Shown: positions 1 through 9,410 of the stretch, one piece after another
How the letters are laid out: each line of letters begins with the position of its first letter
How positions within the stretch are numbered: position 1 is the stretch's first letter
Source of the DNA: Paucibacter aquatile
GTDB taxonomy: Bacteria > Pseudomonadota > Gammaproteobacteria > Burkholderiales > Burkholderiaceae_C
Assembly (NCBI RefSeq): GCF_002885975.1
Contig: NZ_POSP01000001.1
Location: forward strand, 62,001-126,000
Direction of reading: 5' to 3'
Length of the DNA stretch: 64,000 nt
Made by a program: the position numbers and the translations under genes
Notes under the pieces: generated by a model
The model's database searches: none
The model's input: the letters and a program-made list of their open reading frames with translations, nothing else
Told to the model about the DNA's origin: nothing

Positions 1-393
1 GAGGCCAAGGCCGGCGGTGCCACACCGGCGGTCGGCGGCTTGAACTTCCAGAAGGTTCACAGCGTGGCCGAGCTCGATGCCGCCTTGGCCACGGCCGGCC
101 GTCCGGTCATGCTGGACTTCTATGCCGACTGGTGCGTGTCCTGCAAGGAGATGGAGCGCTTCACCTTCTCCGACCCGGCCGTGCGCCAGCGTCTGGCGGG
201 TGCCTTGCTGCTGAAGGCCGATGTCACGGCCAACACAGCGGCCGATCGCGAACTGCTCAAGCGCTTCAAGCTCTTCGGCCCGCCGGGTTCGATCTTCTTC
301 GACGCGCAAGGCCAGGAGCTGACCGGGGTGCGCGTGATCGGCTTCCAGAACGCCGAGCGCTTTCTTTCTTCGCTTTCTGCCGCTGGACTTTGA
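1..393 (+). CDS. dsbD: Thiol:disulfide interchange protein DsbD, C-terminal thioredoxin domain (5' truncated by the window)
   Basis: The reading frame is open from base 1, so this is the end of a longer gene. The fragment is a thioredoxin-fold domain with the DsbD-gamma signature DFYADWCVSCKE; the redox pair is C45/C48 of the fragment, followed by a GPPG cis-proline loop. In DsbD this periplasmic domain receives electrons from the membrane domain and reduces DsbC/DsbG and cytochrome c maturation partners. The membrane part lies outside the window. Its TGA stop (391-393) is contained in the -35 hexamer of the following tRNA promoter. The family call is secure; a stand-alone thioredoxin is unlikely because the frame continues upstream through an Ala/Gly-rich linker. 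Confidence 0.88.
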   Translation, partial: EAKAGGATPAVGGLNFQKVHSVAELDAALATAGRPVMLDFYADWCVSCKEMERFTFSDPAVRQRLAGALLLKADVTANTAADRELLKRFKLFGPPGSIFFDAQGQELTGVRVIGFQNAERFLSSLSAAGL

Positions 394-419
394 CGCCAGG
401 GCAGAAACTGCGCTATACT
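390..419 (+). promoter_or_regulatory. Sigma-70 promoter for the initiator tRNA genes
   Basis: TTGACG at 390-395, an 18-nt spacer and TATACT at 414-419 place transcription start about 5-7 nt before the first tRNA. The -35 hexamer contains the dsbD stop codon. It is one of the closest matches to the sigma-70 consensus noticed in this GC-rich window, as expected for a stable-RNA promoter. Confidence 0.75.
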
Positions 420-431
420 GCTAGCTTCAGT

Positions 432-508
<77 letters not shown>

Positions 509-618
509 AATACCAGTGCAGTGCGGCCCGCTTTGAGTGGCGCCCGTGTTGACAGCAAGATCCATGAAACACGCAAGGCTGCCGAATTCGGTGGCCTTTG
601 TTTTCATCACCCATCAGT

Positions 619-695
<77 letters not shown>

Positions 696-710
696 CCATC
701 AAGTCGCAGC

Positions 711-734
711 GCCAACCGTGAGGTTGGCGTTTTG
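711..734 (+). terminator. Rho-independent terminator after the tRNA pair
   Basis: GCCAACC (711-717), loop GTGA, GGTTGGC (722-728), then a T-rich run (GTTTTGCTTT). This is a standard intrinsic terminator 15 nt after the second tRNA. From here to about 920 (roughly 200 bp) I see no gene. Confidence 0.8.
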
Positions 735-923
735 CTTTGTGCCTTCGTTTTGCTGGCTGATGCACTGGGATTCGGACGCACTTCCGCGGGTGCCGCGGCG
801 CCCGCTGCTCGCCCAACAGCCGTGCTTTTCTTTGCGCTGTCACACAAGCCCAAGGATGCCCAGGGGCTACGATGCGAGCTTCGCCGTCAGCAGGCGCAGC
901 CGGGTTGTTTAGAGGCTTGCACC

Positions 924-929
924 TAGAAT
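924..929 (+). promoter_or_regulatory. Candidate -10 element (TAGAAT) for the acyltransferase gene
   Basis: TAGAAT, about 50 nt upstream of the ATG at 980. No convincing -35 hexamer is visible at 16-18 nt spacing, so this is a weak call. Confidence 0.35.
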
Positions 930-979
930 GCCGGCCCGCGCTGATTTCGCAGCTCCGATCCCTCCACCGACCCTGATTG

Positions 980-1879
980 ATGACCCGGCCCTCGAATCTT
1001 CTCCTCCGTCTGCTGCCGGCGCCTGTGCGCGGCCTGCTTGCCAGCGTCTTGCTGGCTCTGAACACCGTGATCGGCGTGGCCTTGATGATGCCGCCGGCCC
1101 TGTTCAAGCTCATCCTGCCTCTGCTGCCGGTGCGCCGCCTGTGTGACCGCACCCTGAACGCCATCGCGGCCGGCTGGGTGGCTTTCAACAATGGCTGGAT
1201 TGCCGCCTTGAATCCGCAGGTCTGGGATGTCCAGGGCATGGACGGCCTGCACGAGCGCGGCTGGTACCTGGTCTCGCCCAACCACCAGACCTGGGTGGAC
1301 ATCCTGGTGTTGCAGCGCGTGTTCCATGGCCGCATTCCCTTTTTGAAGTTCTTCCTCAAGCGCGAGCTGATGTGGGTGCCGGTGATCGGCCTGGCCTGGT
1401 GGGCGCTCGACTTCCCCTTCATGAAGCGCGGCCGCAACGCCAGCTCCCAGGCGGACGATTTGGAGACCACGCGCAAGGCTTGCGAGCGCTTCAAGACCAT
1501 CCCGACCACGGTGATCAATTTCGTCGAAGGCACACGTTTCAGCGCTGCCAAGCAGCAGGAGCAGAACAGCCCGTACGAGCATTTGCTCAAACCCAAGGTC
1601 GGTGCGCTCAGCATGGCCCTGGCCACCATGGGCGATCAGTTCGAAGCCATGCTCGATGTGACCTTGGCCTACCCCGAGGGAACGCCCAGCTTCTGGGATC
1701 TGCTCTGCGGCCGCTGCGGCTCCGTGGTCGTGCGGGTGCAGCAACGCCCGATTCCGGCCGAGCTGGTGGGAGGCAACCCCATGGCCGACAAGCGCCTGCG
1801 TGCCGGCATCTCGATGTGGATCAAGCGTCAATGGACCGACAAGGACGAGGTCTTGAAGGGCTTGCTGCCGCCGCGCTGA
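980..1879 (+). CDS. Membrane lysophospholipid acyltransferase (YihG/PlsC-like)
   Basis: A 299-residue protein of the LPLAT/PlsC superfamily, closest in form to the E. coli YihG-type acyltransferases, which transfer an acyl chain to lysophospholipids in the inner membrane. An N-terminal hydrophobic helix pair (about residues 10-50) anchors it. The catalytic HX4D box is NHQTWVD with H102 and D107; the second substrate-binding block is VEGTRF. The ATG at 980 is directly preceded by an in-frame TTG at 977, so the start could be one codon earlier. It stands alone between the tRNA genes and a convergent lipoprotein gene. Substrate specificity cannot be told from sequence. Confidence 0.85.
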   Translation: MTRPSNLLLRLLPAPVRGLLASVLLALNTVIGVALMMPPALFKLILPLLPVRRLCDRTLNAIAAGWVAFNNGWIAALNPQVWDVQGMDGLHERGWYLVSPNHQTWVDILVLQRVFHGRIPFLKFFLKRELMWVPVIGLAWWALDFPFMKRGRNASSQADDLETTRKACERFKTIPTTVINFVEGTRFSAAKQQEQNSPYEHLLKPKVGALSMALATMGDQFEAMLDVTLAYPEGTPSFWDLLCGRCGSVVVRVQQRPIPAELVGGNPMADKRLRAGISMWIKRQWTDKDEVLKGLLPPR

Positions 1880-1923
1880 TGCGGCATGTCACTGAACGTC
1901 CGAGGGGACGCTGACCCACCGTC

Positions 1924-1940
1924 CCACCGGCAAGCGGTGG
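1924..1940 (-). terminator. Short hairpin between convergent genes
   Basis: CCACCG (1924-1929), loop GCAAG, CGGTGG (1935-1940), directly after the stop of the minus-strand lipoprotein gene. There is no T-run, so it may only assist factor-dependent termination. Confidence 0.35.
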
Positions 1941-1941
1941 C

Positions 1942-2364
1942 TCAGAGTTCTTTGATGTGGTTGTTGGAGCCCACACCGTCCACCTGGGTCTTGAAGCCCT
2001 TGGGTACAAAGACGGTGTTCTTGCTGCCCGTGAACTCGATCCGTTCGACCTTGGCGCTGGCCGGGATGCGAACGGTGTTGCCCACGCCGGTGATCAGCAG
2101 GCGCTGGATGGTGTTGCCTTCACCGATGGTGACATCGCAGTCGATGCCGTTGATGTCCACGTCATACAGGCCCGGCCGGTCGATGGTGGACTTGACGCGC
2201 ACCCCGTCCACCTCGGTCAGAGAGCCGCTGCTGCTGGTGCCGCCACAGCCGCCAAGCGCCAGGGCGACGGCGCTCCCCAAGGCCATGAGCAAGGTCAATG
2301 CAGTGCGCCGGGACTGCGGGGTTTGCGTGGTAGGCAAGGCGTGATTCAGGTGAAGAGGATTCAT
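1942..2364 (-). CDS. DUF3060 lipoprotein
   Basis: A 140-residue small lipoprotein. After a basic N-terminus and a hydrophobic stretch comes a lipobox ending LGGC, so the mature protein should be lipidated and face the periplasm or outer membrane. The rest is a repetitive beta-rich domain of the DUF3060 type (alternating V/I with G-N-T turns such as GEGNTIQ, GVGNTV, GSKNTV), which suggests a short beta-solenoid. The start is the ATG at 2364, with GGAG nine bases upstream; an in-frame TTG at 2385 is less likely. The function of DUF3060 proteins is unknown. Confidence 0.75.
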   Translation of the reverse strand: MNPLHLNHALPTTQTPQSRRTALTLLMALGSAVALALGGCGGTSSSGSLTEVDGVRVKSTIDRPGLYDVDINGIDCDVTIGEGNTIQRLLITGVGNTVRIPASAKVERIEFTGSKNTVFVPKGFKTQVDGVGSNNHIKEL

Positions 2365-2385
2365 GCTGGATGGCTCCGAAATCAA

Positions 2386-2707
2386 TGGGCGGGTGGCGCC
2401 GGGACAGCGGCCACAACGAGCGTCCGCCCGGCAGGGCTTAGGACGGGCCGCAGTCTGGCCCCTGACGCATGAACACGGGATGAAGGCGCGAGACCTTCGC
2501 GCGTCCAGGAAGGCGCTGCGGTCTCGGTCGAAGGGGGGGGGCTCAGGCTGGCCATGGGCGTTGGATCGTCTTTGGCAGATGCATTGAAGGCTGGGAATGG
2601 CCTAGGAAACCCGGCTACTCCGGGCTGGCGCGGGTGCGCTGAATCTCTACACTAGGCACAGCTCGTGCCCCGCGCCGCTTGCGCGTCCATCACCCGAACT
2701 TGCCCTC
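2386..2707. other. Intergenic region between divergent genes
   Basis: About 320 bp without a credible gene. It holds a GC-rich stretch with a run of nine G at about 2530 and a -10-like TACACT at 2648-2653, which may serve the hybrid kinase gene starting at 2708. No good -35 partner is visible. Confidence 0.4.
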
Positions 2708-5700
2708 ATGCCCGGCCTGCGTCCGCTCTCAGGTGCAGCCCTTGCCGCCGCCTTGCGACGGCAGCTGCGTCATGGCGGGCCGCGTGCCAGTTTGGCGGCG
2801 CTGGGCTTGCTGCTGGCTGGCTTGGCCTTGACGGCCGTGCTCAGCATGGGCAGTGCGGAGCAGGCCGAGCGCGATGCGCTGGCGCAATTCGACCGCCTCG
2901 CCGGCCGCATCGAGCGAGAGATTGAGCGCCGCCTGCTTCAGCCCATCTATGGGCTCAAGGGCGCGCGCGGTGTTTACGCCGCCAGCGACGAGGTGTCGCG
3001 CATCGACTTCCGCAACTATGTGGATTCGCGCCAGCTGGCGCAGGAGTTTCCGGGCATTCGTGGCTTCGGTTTCATCGAGCGTGTGCCGCGCCCGCATCTG
3101 GATCGCTTTCTGGTCCAGGCGCGTGCCGACGGCATGCCGGATTTCCAGGTGAGAACCTCGGGTCAATGGGCCGATCTCTACGTCATCAAGTACCTCGAAC
3201 CTTTGAGTGACAACCTGGCGGCCCTGGGCTATGACCTGGGCCAGGAGCCGCTGCGGCGCGAAGCCATCGAGCGTGCCGTGCTGACGGGCGAGGACACCAT
3301 GAGCGGCCGCATCAGCCTGTTGCAGGACGAGGCCAAGCGCCCCGGCTTCATGCTCATGGTGCCGGTCTACCGGCGTGGGGCCGACCCACAGACCGAGGGG
3401 CAGCGCCTGCGTGCACTGGTGGGCGTGGTCTATGCCCCGGTGGTGGCGGATGAGCTGTTGGGCCGGGTTGCCGAGGTCGGAGAGCAATTGCTGGATTTCC
3501 GCCTGCTGGCCGACGATGGCCCGCAAGCCCAGGATCTGTTGTTTGCATCGGCCACCGGCGCTGCGAATGAGGCCCGCGCAGCGAGACCGTCTCTTGAGCA
3601 AGAGCGCCGCATCGATTTCGCCGGCAAGCGTCTGCGCTTGCAACTGGTCAGCACGCCGGCTTTTGAACAGCGCGTGCATCGCGGCGCGCCCTTGTGGATC
3701 GCTGTCAGTGGCGCCGGGCTCAGCCTGAGCCTCGCGTTTGCCACCTGGCTGCTGATCTCCGGGCGTCTGCGTGCTGAAGCCCTGGCGGCGGCGCGAACCG
3801 CCGATCTGGCCCGGGCGCTGGGCGAGAACCGCTCGTTGCTGGAGACGGTGCACCAGCATTCCATCGTCTCCGTGACCGATGTGGCGGGCACCATCATCGA
3901 TGTCAACGAAGCCTTCTGCCGCATCAGCGGCTACAGCCGGGAGGAGCTGCTGGGCGCCAACCACCGCCTGATCAACTCGGGCCAACATGGCCCGGAGTTC
4001 TGGCGCGGCGTCTGGGCCGAGCTGCTGGCCGGGCGCAGCTGGCGCGGCGAGCTCTGCAATATGGCCAAGAGCGGCCAGCTCTACTGGGTGGACAGCATCA
4101 TCGCGCCCATTTTTGACGCCCAGGGCCGCATCGAAAAATACATCTCCATCCGCAGCGACATCAGCGCAGCCAAGCGTGCGGCGCTGCGCCTGCTCAACAA
4201 TCAGGTGGTGCTGGACCGGGCCGAACGCCTGGCCGGATTGGGGGCCTGGGAGCTGGCGGTGGACACGCAAAAGCTCAGTTGGTCCGACCAGACCTACCGC
4301 CTGCACGATGTACCTCTGGGCACGGAAGTGACACTGGATTTGGCCTTGTCCCATTTGTCGGACAGTGGCCGTCGCGCCTTGCAAGACGCGGTCCACCAGG
4401 CCGCGTCGGGCCGAGCCTGGGATCTGGAGTTGAGCCTGCGAACAGGAACGGGGCGCGAACTGTGGGTGCGCTCGGTCGGCGAGGCGTCTTTTGATGACCA
4501 GGGCGCGCTGCGCATCTTCGGCACCTACCAGGACATCACCCAGCGCCGCGCCCTCGAGGCGCAGACGCGGCAAGCCAACCAGGTGCTGCGCAGCGTGCTG
4601 GAGAACCTGCCTTGTGCGCTCAGCGTCTTCGACGCCGACCTCAATCTCCTGGCTCACAACGGTCAATTCAGGCGTCTTCTGGAATTCCCGGATGAGCTGT
4701 TCGCAGGTCCGAACACCACCTTCGAGCAGATCATTCGCTTCAATGCCGCGCGTGGCGAGTACGGTGAGGCCGAGGATGTCGAGGCAACCGTGCAGCAGAT
4801 CATCGAGCGCGCGCGCCATCCCAGCCTGCATCAGTTCGAACGCACGCGACCCAATGGCCGCACCCTGGAGGTGCGCGGCGCGCCCATGCCCGATGGCGGC
4901 TTTGTCACCACCTATGTGGACATCAGCGAGCGCAAGCGTGCCGAGGCCGAGGTGCGCCGCGCCGAGGCTTTGTTGCGCGGCTCCATCGACGCGGTCAACG
5001 AGGGCTTTGTGCTCTACGACCCCGAGGATCGCCTGGTCTTTTGCAACGAAAAATACCGCCAGATGTACCCCCGCTCGGCCGATCTGATCGTGCCCGGCGC
5101 CAGCTTCGAATCCATCGTGCGGGGCGGAGCCGAGCGCGGCCAGTATGTCGAGGCCATCGGCCGCGTCGAAGAATGGGTGGCCGAGCGTATGGCGGCACAT
5201 CGAGTCGCCCAGGCCACCTTGGTGCAGAAGCTCGATGACGAGCGCTGGGTGCGCGTGATCGAGCGGCGCATGGACGATGGCCATCTGGTCGGCTTCCGCA
5301 TCGACATCACCGATCTGATGCGCGCCACCGAAGAAGCGCAAAGCGCCTCACGCGCAAAGAGCCAGTTCCTGGCCAATATGAGCCATGAGATCCGCACGCC
5401 CATGAACGCCATCCTGGGCATGCTCAAGCTGCTGCAGAAGACGCCTCTGAGCGAGCGCCAGCAGGACTACGCCAGCAAGACCGAAGGGGCTGCCCGCTCC
5501 TTGCTGGGTCTGCTCAACGACATCCTGGACTTCTCCAAGGTCGAGGCGGGCAAGATGACGCTGGACCCGCAGCCTTTCCGCCTGGAGCCCCTGTTCCGCG
5601 AGCTCTCGGTCATCCTTTCGGCCAATCTGGGCGCCAAGCCGGTGGAGTTGCTGTTCGATCTGGACCCCGGGCTGCCCGCCCAACTGCTCGGCGATGCCCT

Positions 5701-7717
5701 GCGCCTGCAGCAGGTGCTGATCAATCTGGGCGGCAATGCGCTCAAGTTCACCCCCCAGGGCGAGGTGGTGCTGGGCTTGCGCCTGCAGGCTTTGACGCAG
5801 GACCGTGCGAAGCTGGAGTTCTCGGTGCGCGACAGCGGCATCGGCATCGCGCCCGAGCACCAGGCACAGATCTTTTCCGGCTTCACCCAGGCCGAGGCTT
5901 CGACGACGCGGCGATTCGGTGGCACGGGCCTGGGCCTGGCCATCAGCCAGCGCCTGGTGCAGCTGATGGGCGGCGAATTGCGCCTGGACAGCGCCCCGGG
6001 ACGCGGCAGTCACTTCAGCTTCAACTTGCAGCTGCCCGTTCTGCCGCCGGATGCCGAAGCTGCCGGTGGGCCAGCGGCAGCCCGCGTCTTGCGGGCCTTG
6101 ATCGTGGACGACCACGAAGAGGCCCGGGCGGTCCTGGCCCGCATGGCCACCGCACTCGGCTGGACCGTGCTTCAGGCCGACCGCGGTGAGGCGGCCCTGC
6201 TGCAGCTGCAGCAAGCGGCGGCGCAAGGCCAGGCGCTGGACCTGGTCTTGCTGGATGGGCAGATGCCTGGCCAGGATGCGCTGGCCTGCGCGCGCCGGAT
6301 GCGCGAGTTGCAGCAGGGCTTGCGCGTGCTGCTCATGGTCAGCGCCCATGGCCGCGAGCAACTGGGCCAGCGCAGCGCCGCCGACGCGGAGCTGCTGGAG
6401 GACTGCCTGGTCAAGCCCCTGACCCCCGGCATGCTGGCGGATGCCGGGCATGGCGCCGACGCGGCGCCGCGAGCCGGGGCTGCGCCGCAGGCAACGGCTG
6501 CGCTGCCCCTGCTGCCACGGTCCGACCCGCCATCGCAGGCCTTGCAGGGCTTGCGCTTGCTGGTGGTCGAAGACAACCTCAACAACCAGCAAGTGGCACA
6601 GGAGCTGCTCGAGGACGCCGGTGCGCGGGTGAGCCTGGCCGAGCATGGCCAGCGCGCCGTCGAGCTTTTGCGCGAGCGGCCGCGGGATTTCGATCTGGTG
6701 CTGATGGATGTGCAGATGCCGGTGATGGATGGCTACACCGCCACCCGCTGGATTCGCGAGCAGTTGGGCCTGCGCGAGCTGCCCATCGTGGCCATGACGG
6801 CCAATGCCATGGCCTCGGACCGGGCCGAATGCCTGGCCGCCGGCATGAACGAACATGTGGGCAAACCTTTCGATCTCGAGCCGCTGACGCGCTTGATCCT
6901 GCAGCTGTGCGCGCCGGCCCGTGCGCCCGGGGCTCAGGCCGACGCGCCCGTGTCGGCGGCAGACCCGGTTGCTGCGGCCGAGCCCGTTGCGGCCTCCAGG
7001 AAGCCCCGCAGCTTTCCGACCCTGGCCGTGCCTGCCGAGCTGCGCCAGCGCGCCTTGGCTCAAGGCATCGAGCTGCAGTCGGCCATGGACCGATTCATGG
7101 GCAAGATCTCCCTGTTCCAGCGCATGGCCCAGACCTTCGGGCCCTCGGCCGAGGACTTGCAAGCGCAGCTGCGGCAGGCCTTGAGCGACGGTGACGCCGC
7201 CGCCGCGGGCATGGCCTTGCACAGCCTCAAAGGCCTGGCGGCCACCCTGGGGGCGCAAGCTCTGGCTGCGCTGGGTGCCGAAGGTGAGGAGCGACTCAAG
7301 CGCGGCGAATCGCTGGACCCCGACTGGCTGCAGGGTCTGGCGCAGCAGCTGGAGCGGGGCAGTGCCGATCTGCGCCAGCTGGCCGATGAACTGGCGCGTC
7401 ACGCTCAGGCCGCGGCCGCGCCGGGCGCGGCGGCTGTTGCCCCCGAGGCGGTGGCTGTTGATGGCGCAACCGTCCCCCCGGCCGCGGCCGAGGCAGCGTT
7501 TGCGGCGGAGCTGGCGCAGCTGCGCCAGATGCTGCGAGACTTCGACATGGCCGCCACCGACACCTTGAACCAGATGCTGCAAACCCATGCCTCCCGATTC
7601 GCTGCGGTTCGTGATCCGCTTGAAGCGGCCGTCATGGCCCTGGACTTTGAGCGTGCGCTGGCGCTGACCGACGGGCTGCTGCCCGCACCGGGTCTGGCGG
7701 AAGGGGCCGCCCGGTGA
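2708..7717 (+). CDS. CHASE/PAS hybrid histidine kinase with two receiver domains and an Hpt domain
   Basis: A 1669-residue inner-membrane sensor kinase. Domains in order: TM1 (about 31-49); periplasmic CHASE sensor (about 75-310); TM2 (about 329-350); four PAS-type domains (about 378-490, 500-615, 620-740, 755-870); HisKA with phospho-acceptor H893 (SHEIRTPMN); HATPase with N, G1 (DSGIGI) and G2 (GGTGLGLA) boxes; receiver 1 with D1183; receiver 2 with D1334; Hpt with H1505 (HSLKG). The tail after the Hpt is Ala-rich. All phosphorelay residues are present, so it should run a full His-Asp-His relay. The stop overlaps the GTG start of the GGDEF response regulator (GTGA), which makes that protein the natural output partner. 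CHASE ligands are usually small molecules; the ligand here is unknown. Confidence 0.93.
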   Translation: MPGLRPLSGAALAAALRRQLRHGGPRASLAALGLLLAGLALTAVLSMGSAEQAERDALAQFDRLAGRIEREIERRLLQPIYGLKGARGVYAASDEVSRIDFRNYVDSRQLAQEFPGIRGFGFIERVPRPHLDRFLVQARADGMPDFQVRTSGQWADLYVIKYLEPLSDNLAALGYDLGQEPLRREAIERAVLTGEDTMSGRISLLQDEAKRPGFMLMVPVYRRGADPQTEGQRLRALVGVVYAPVVADELLGRVAEVGEQLLDFRLLADDGPQAQDLLFASATGAANEARAARPSLEQERRIDFAGKRLRLQLVSTPAFEQRVHRGAPLWIAVSGAGLSLSLAFATWLLISGRLRAEALAAARTADLARALGENRSLLETVHQHSIVSVTDVAGTIIDVNEAFCRISGYSREELLGANHRLINSGQHGPEFWRGVWAELLAGRSWRGELCNMAKSGQLYWVDSIIAPIFDAQGRIEKYISIRSDISAAKRAALRLLNNQVVLDRAERLAGLGAWELAVDTQKLSWSDQTYRLHDVPLGTEVTLDLALSHLSDSGRRALQDAVHQAASGRAWDLELSLRTGTGRELWVRSVGEASFDDQGALRIFGTYQDITQRRALEAQTRQANQVLRSVLENLPCALSVFDADLNLLAHNGQFRRLLEFPDELFAGPNTTFEQIIRFNAARGEYGEAEDVEATVQQIIERARHPSLHQFERTRPNGRTLEVRGAPMPDGGFVTTYVDISERKRAEAEVRRAEALLRGSIDAVNEGFVLYDPEDRLVFCNEKYRQMYPRSADLIVPGASFESIVRGGAERGQYVEAIGRVEEWVAERMAAHRVAQATLVQKLDDERWVRVIERRMDDGHLVGFRIDITDLMRATEEAQSASRAKSQFLANMSHEIRTPMNAILGMLKLLQKTPLSERQQDYASKTEGAARSLLGLLNDILDFSKVEAGKMTLDPQPFRLEPLFRELSVILSANLGAKPVELLFDLDPGLPAQLLGDALRLQQVLINLGGNALKFTPQGEVVLGLRLQALTQDRAKLEFSVRDSGIGIAPEHQAQIFSGFTQAEASTTRRFGGTGLGLAISQRLVQLMGGELRLDSAPGRGSHFSFNLQLPVLPPDAEAAGGPAAARVLRALIVDDHEEARAVLARMATALGWTVLQADRGEAALLQLQQAAAQGQALDLVLLDGQMPGQDALACARRMRELQQGLRVLLMVSAHGREQLGQRSAADAELLEDCLVKPLTPGMLADAGHGADAAPRAGAAPQATAALPLLPRSDPPSQALQGLRLLVVEDNLNNQQVAQELLEDAGARVSLAEHGQRAVELLRERPRDFDLVLMDVQMPVMDGYTATRWIREQLGLRELPIVAMTANAMASDRAECLAAGMNEHVGKPFDLEPLTRLILQLCAPARAPGAQADAPVSAADPVAAAEPVAASRKPRSFPTLAVPAELRQRALAQGIELQSAMDRFMGKISLFQRMAQTFGPSAEDLQAQLRQALSDGDAAAAGMALHSLKGLAATLGAQALAALGAEGEERLKRGESLDPDWLQGLAQQLERGSADLRQLADELARHAQAAAAPGAAAVAPEAVAVDGATVPPAAAEAAFAAELAQLRQMLRDFDMAATDTLNQMLQTHASRFAAVRDPLEAAVMALDFERALALTDGLLPAPGLAEGAAR

Positions 7718-8688
7718 GTTGGCCCAGTCCTGCCTCGGGCAGCCCTGGCGCCTCGCCCGAGCCCTTCAATCTGCAGCAGCAGCTGGGCCGGCGACCGCGC
7801 CTGCTCGTCGTCGACGACCAGCCGGCCAATATCCAGGCGCTCTACCAGGTGTTCGCGCAGGACCATCAGGTCTTCATGGCCACCTCGGGTGCCCAGGCCC
7901 TGCAGCTCTGCCGTGACAAGCAGCCCGATCTGCTGCTGCTGGACATCCAGATGCCGGGCATGGATGGCTACGAGGTCTGTCGCCAAATCAAGGCCGACCC
8001 GGAGCTGGCGGCGCTGCCGGTGGTTTTTGTCACCGCCCACAGCGATGCCGAGACCGAAACCCGCGGCCTGGACATGGGCGCCGTCGATTTCATCAGCAAG
8101 CCTTTCAGCCCGGCCGTGGTGCGTGCGCGCGTGCGCGCCCATCTGACGCTCAAGGTGCAGAGCGATCTGCTGCGCGAGCTGGTCTTTGTCGACGGCCTCA
8201 CCGGTGTCTACAACCGCCGGCATTTTGATGAACGCCTGGCACGCGAGTTCCAGCGCGCGCGGCGCCAGGGCAGCAGCTTGGCGTTGATGATGATCGACGT
8301 CGATTACTTCAAGCGCTTCAACGACCGCTACGGCCACCTGGCCGGCGACGATGGTTTGCGCCGCGTGGCCGCGACGCTCAAGGCCCAGCTCAAGCGCCCG
8401 GCCGATTTGCTCAGCCGTTTTGGTGGCGAAGAGTTCGCCTGTGTGCTGCCCGATACCGAGCTGCCCGGCGCGCTGGCGCTGGCTGACGAGATGGGCGCCG
8501 CGGTGCAGGCCCTGGGCATCGCCCATGCCGATTCCGATGTCGCGCCTTGCCTCACCATCAGCATCGGGGTGGCCGCGCTGCGGCCGCATGGCACGCTCGG
8601 GCCCTCCGAGCTGGTGGTGGCGGCCGATGAGCAGCTCTACCTGGCCAAATCGGGCGGGCGCCGCCGCGCCAGCGGCATCACGCTGTAG
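7714..8688 (+). CDS. Response regulator with REC and GGDEF domains (diguanylate cyclase)
   Basis: A 324-residue two-domain regulator: a receiver with phospho-acceptor D77 (LLLLDIQMPG), then a GGDEF domain starting at DGLTGVYNRR. The active-site loop is GGEEF (237-241), a competent variant, and an RxxD product-inhibition site (RPAD) sits exactly five residues before it. It should make cyclic-di-GMP from GTP when phosphorylated and be feedback-inhibited. The GTG start overlaps the kinase stop by four bases, so translation is coupled to the CHASE hybrid kinase. The 3' end overlaps the convergent GNAT gene by 11 bp. Confidence 0.92.
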   Translation: MSWPSPASGSPGASPEPFNLQQQLGRRPRLLVVDDQPANIQALYQVFAQDHQVFMATSGAQALQLCRDKQPDLLLLDIQMPGMDGYEVCRQIKADPELAALPVVFVTAHSDAETETRGLDMGAVDFISKPFSPAVVRARVRAHLTLKVQSDLLRELVFVDGLTGVYNRRHFDERLAREFQRARRQGSSLALMMIDVDYFKRFNDRYGHLAGDDGLRRVAATLKAQLKRPADLLSRFGGEEFACVLPDTELPGALALADEMGAAVQALGIAHADSDVAPCLTISIGVAALRPHGTLGPSELVVAADEQLYLAKSGGRRRASGITL

Positions 8689-9394
8689 CCAGGCCGGCCT
8701 CGCGGCTGGCTTCCGTCCCGCTGCTCAGGCGCTTGTAGTAGAGCGCCGAGCCATGCAGCCGGCCTTCGGCACAGGCCTCGTGGTCGGGGATCTCGCCGGC
8801 GCGCTGCCAACCCAGGTGCACGAACACCGCCTCGGCCTGCGACGCCGCCGGCGCTTCCAGCACCAGCAAGCTTCGGCCTTGGGCTTGGGCCGTGCACTCG
8901 AGTCGGCACATCAGGCGGCTGGCAATGCCTCGGCCGCGCGCCTGGCTGTGCACCATCAGGCGCTGCACCTCACCGCGGTGGTGCGCGTTGCCGTGGGGCG
9001 CCAGCGAGAGCTGCACCGCGCCTTGCAGCGGGCCGCAGGGCTCGTGGCCGTCCTGGTCGCCATGCTCGCTGTCGCAGGCGATCCAGAGGCTGTGCTGGGG
9101 GCCGAGGCGGGCGAACACGCCGTGCCAGTAGGTCAGGGCGGCATAGCGCGACAGCGGGGCCAGGAAGCCCAGGCTGGCGCCGCGGTGCACGCCGTCGATC
9201 AGCAGGTCGCACAGAGCGGGCAGCCACTGCAGGTCTTGCGGGCCGATCTTGCGCACGGTCAGTGCCTGCTGGCCGGCCAGGCTTTGGCGGGCGTGGGCGG
9301 TCAGGGATTTGCGCGCCGGCTCGGCGGCCGTGAAGGCGCTGCGCGAGGTGTAGGCGCTGGCGGCGGGTTTGGCAGAGAGCGTGGTGGAAAACAT
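8678..9394 (-). CDS. GNAT-family N-acetyltransferase
   Basis: A 238-residue protein with a C-terminal GNAT fold. The acetyl-CoA-binding motif A is visible as VHSQARGRGIASRL (Q/R-x-x-G-x-G/A), followed by a GNAT-type beta-bulge segment and a C-terminal strand ending ALYYKRL. The start is the ATG at 9394, seven bases after a strong GGAGG; the frame could extend further upstream but lacks a comparable ribosome site. The substrate is unknown. It lies downstream of a membrane GGDEF gene on the same strand, separated by nested inverted repeats. Confidence 0.75.
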   Translation of the reverse strand: MFSTTLSAKPAASAYTSRSAFTAAEPARKSLTAHARQSLAGQQALTVRKIGPQDLQWLPALCDLLIDGVHRGASLGFLAPLSRYAALTYWHGVFARLGPQHSLWIACDSEHGDQDGHEPCGPLQGAVQLSLAPHGNAHHRGEVQRLMVHSQARGRGIASRLMCRLECTAQAQGRSLLVLEAPAASQAEAVFVHLGWQRAGEIPDHEACAEGRLHGSALYYKRLSSGTEASREAGLATA

Positions 9395-9410
9395 GGCCTG
9401 GCCTCCTTGA

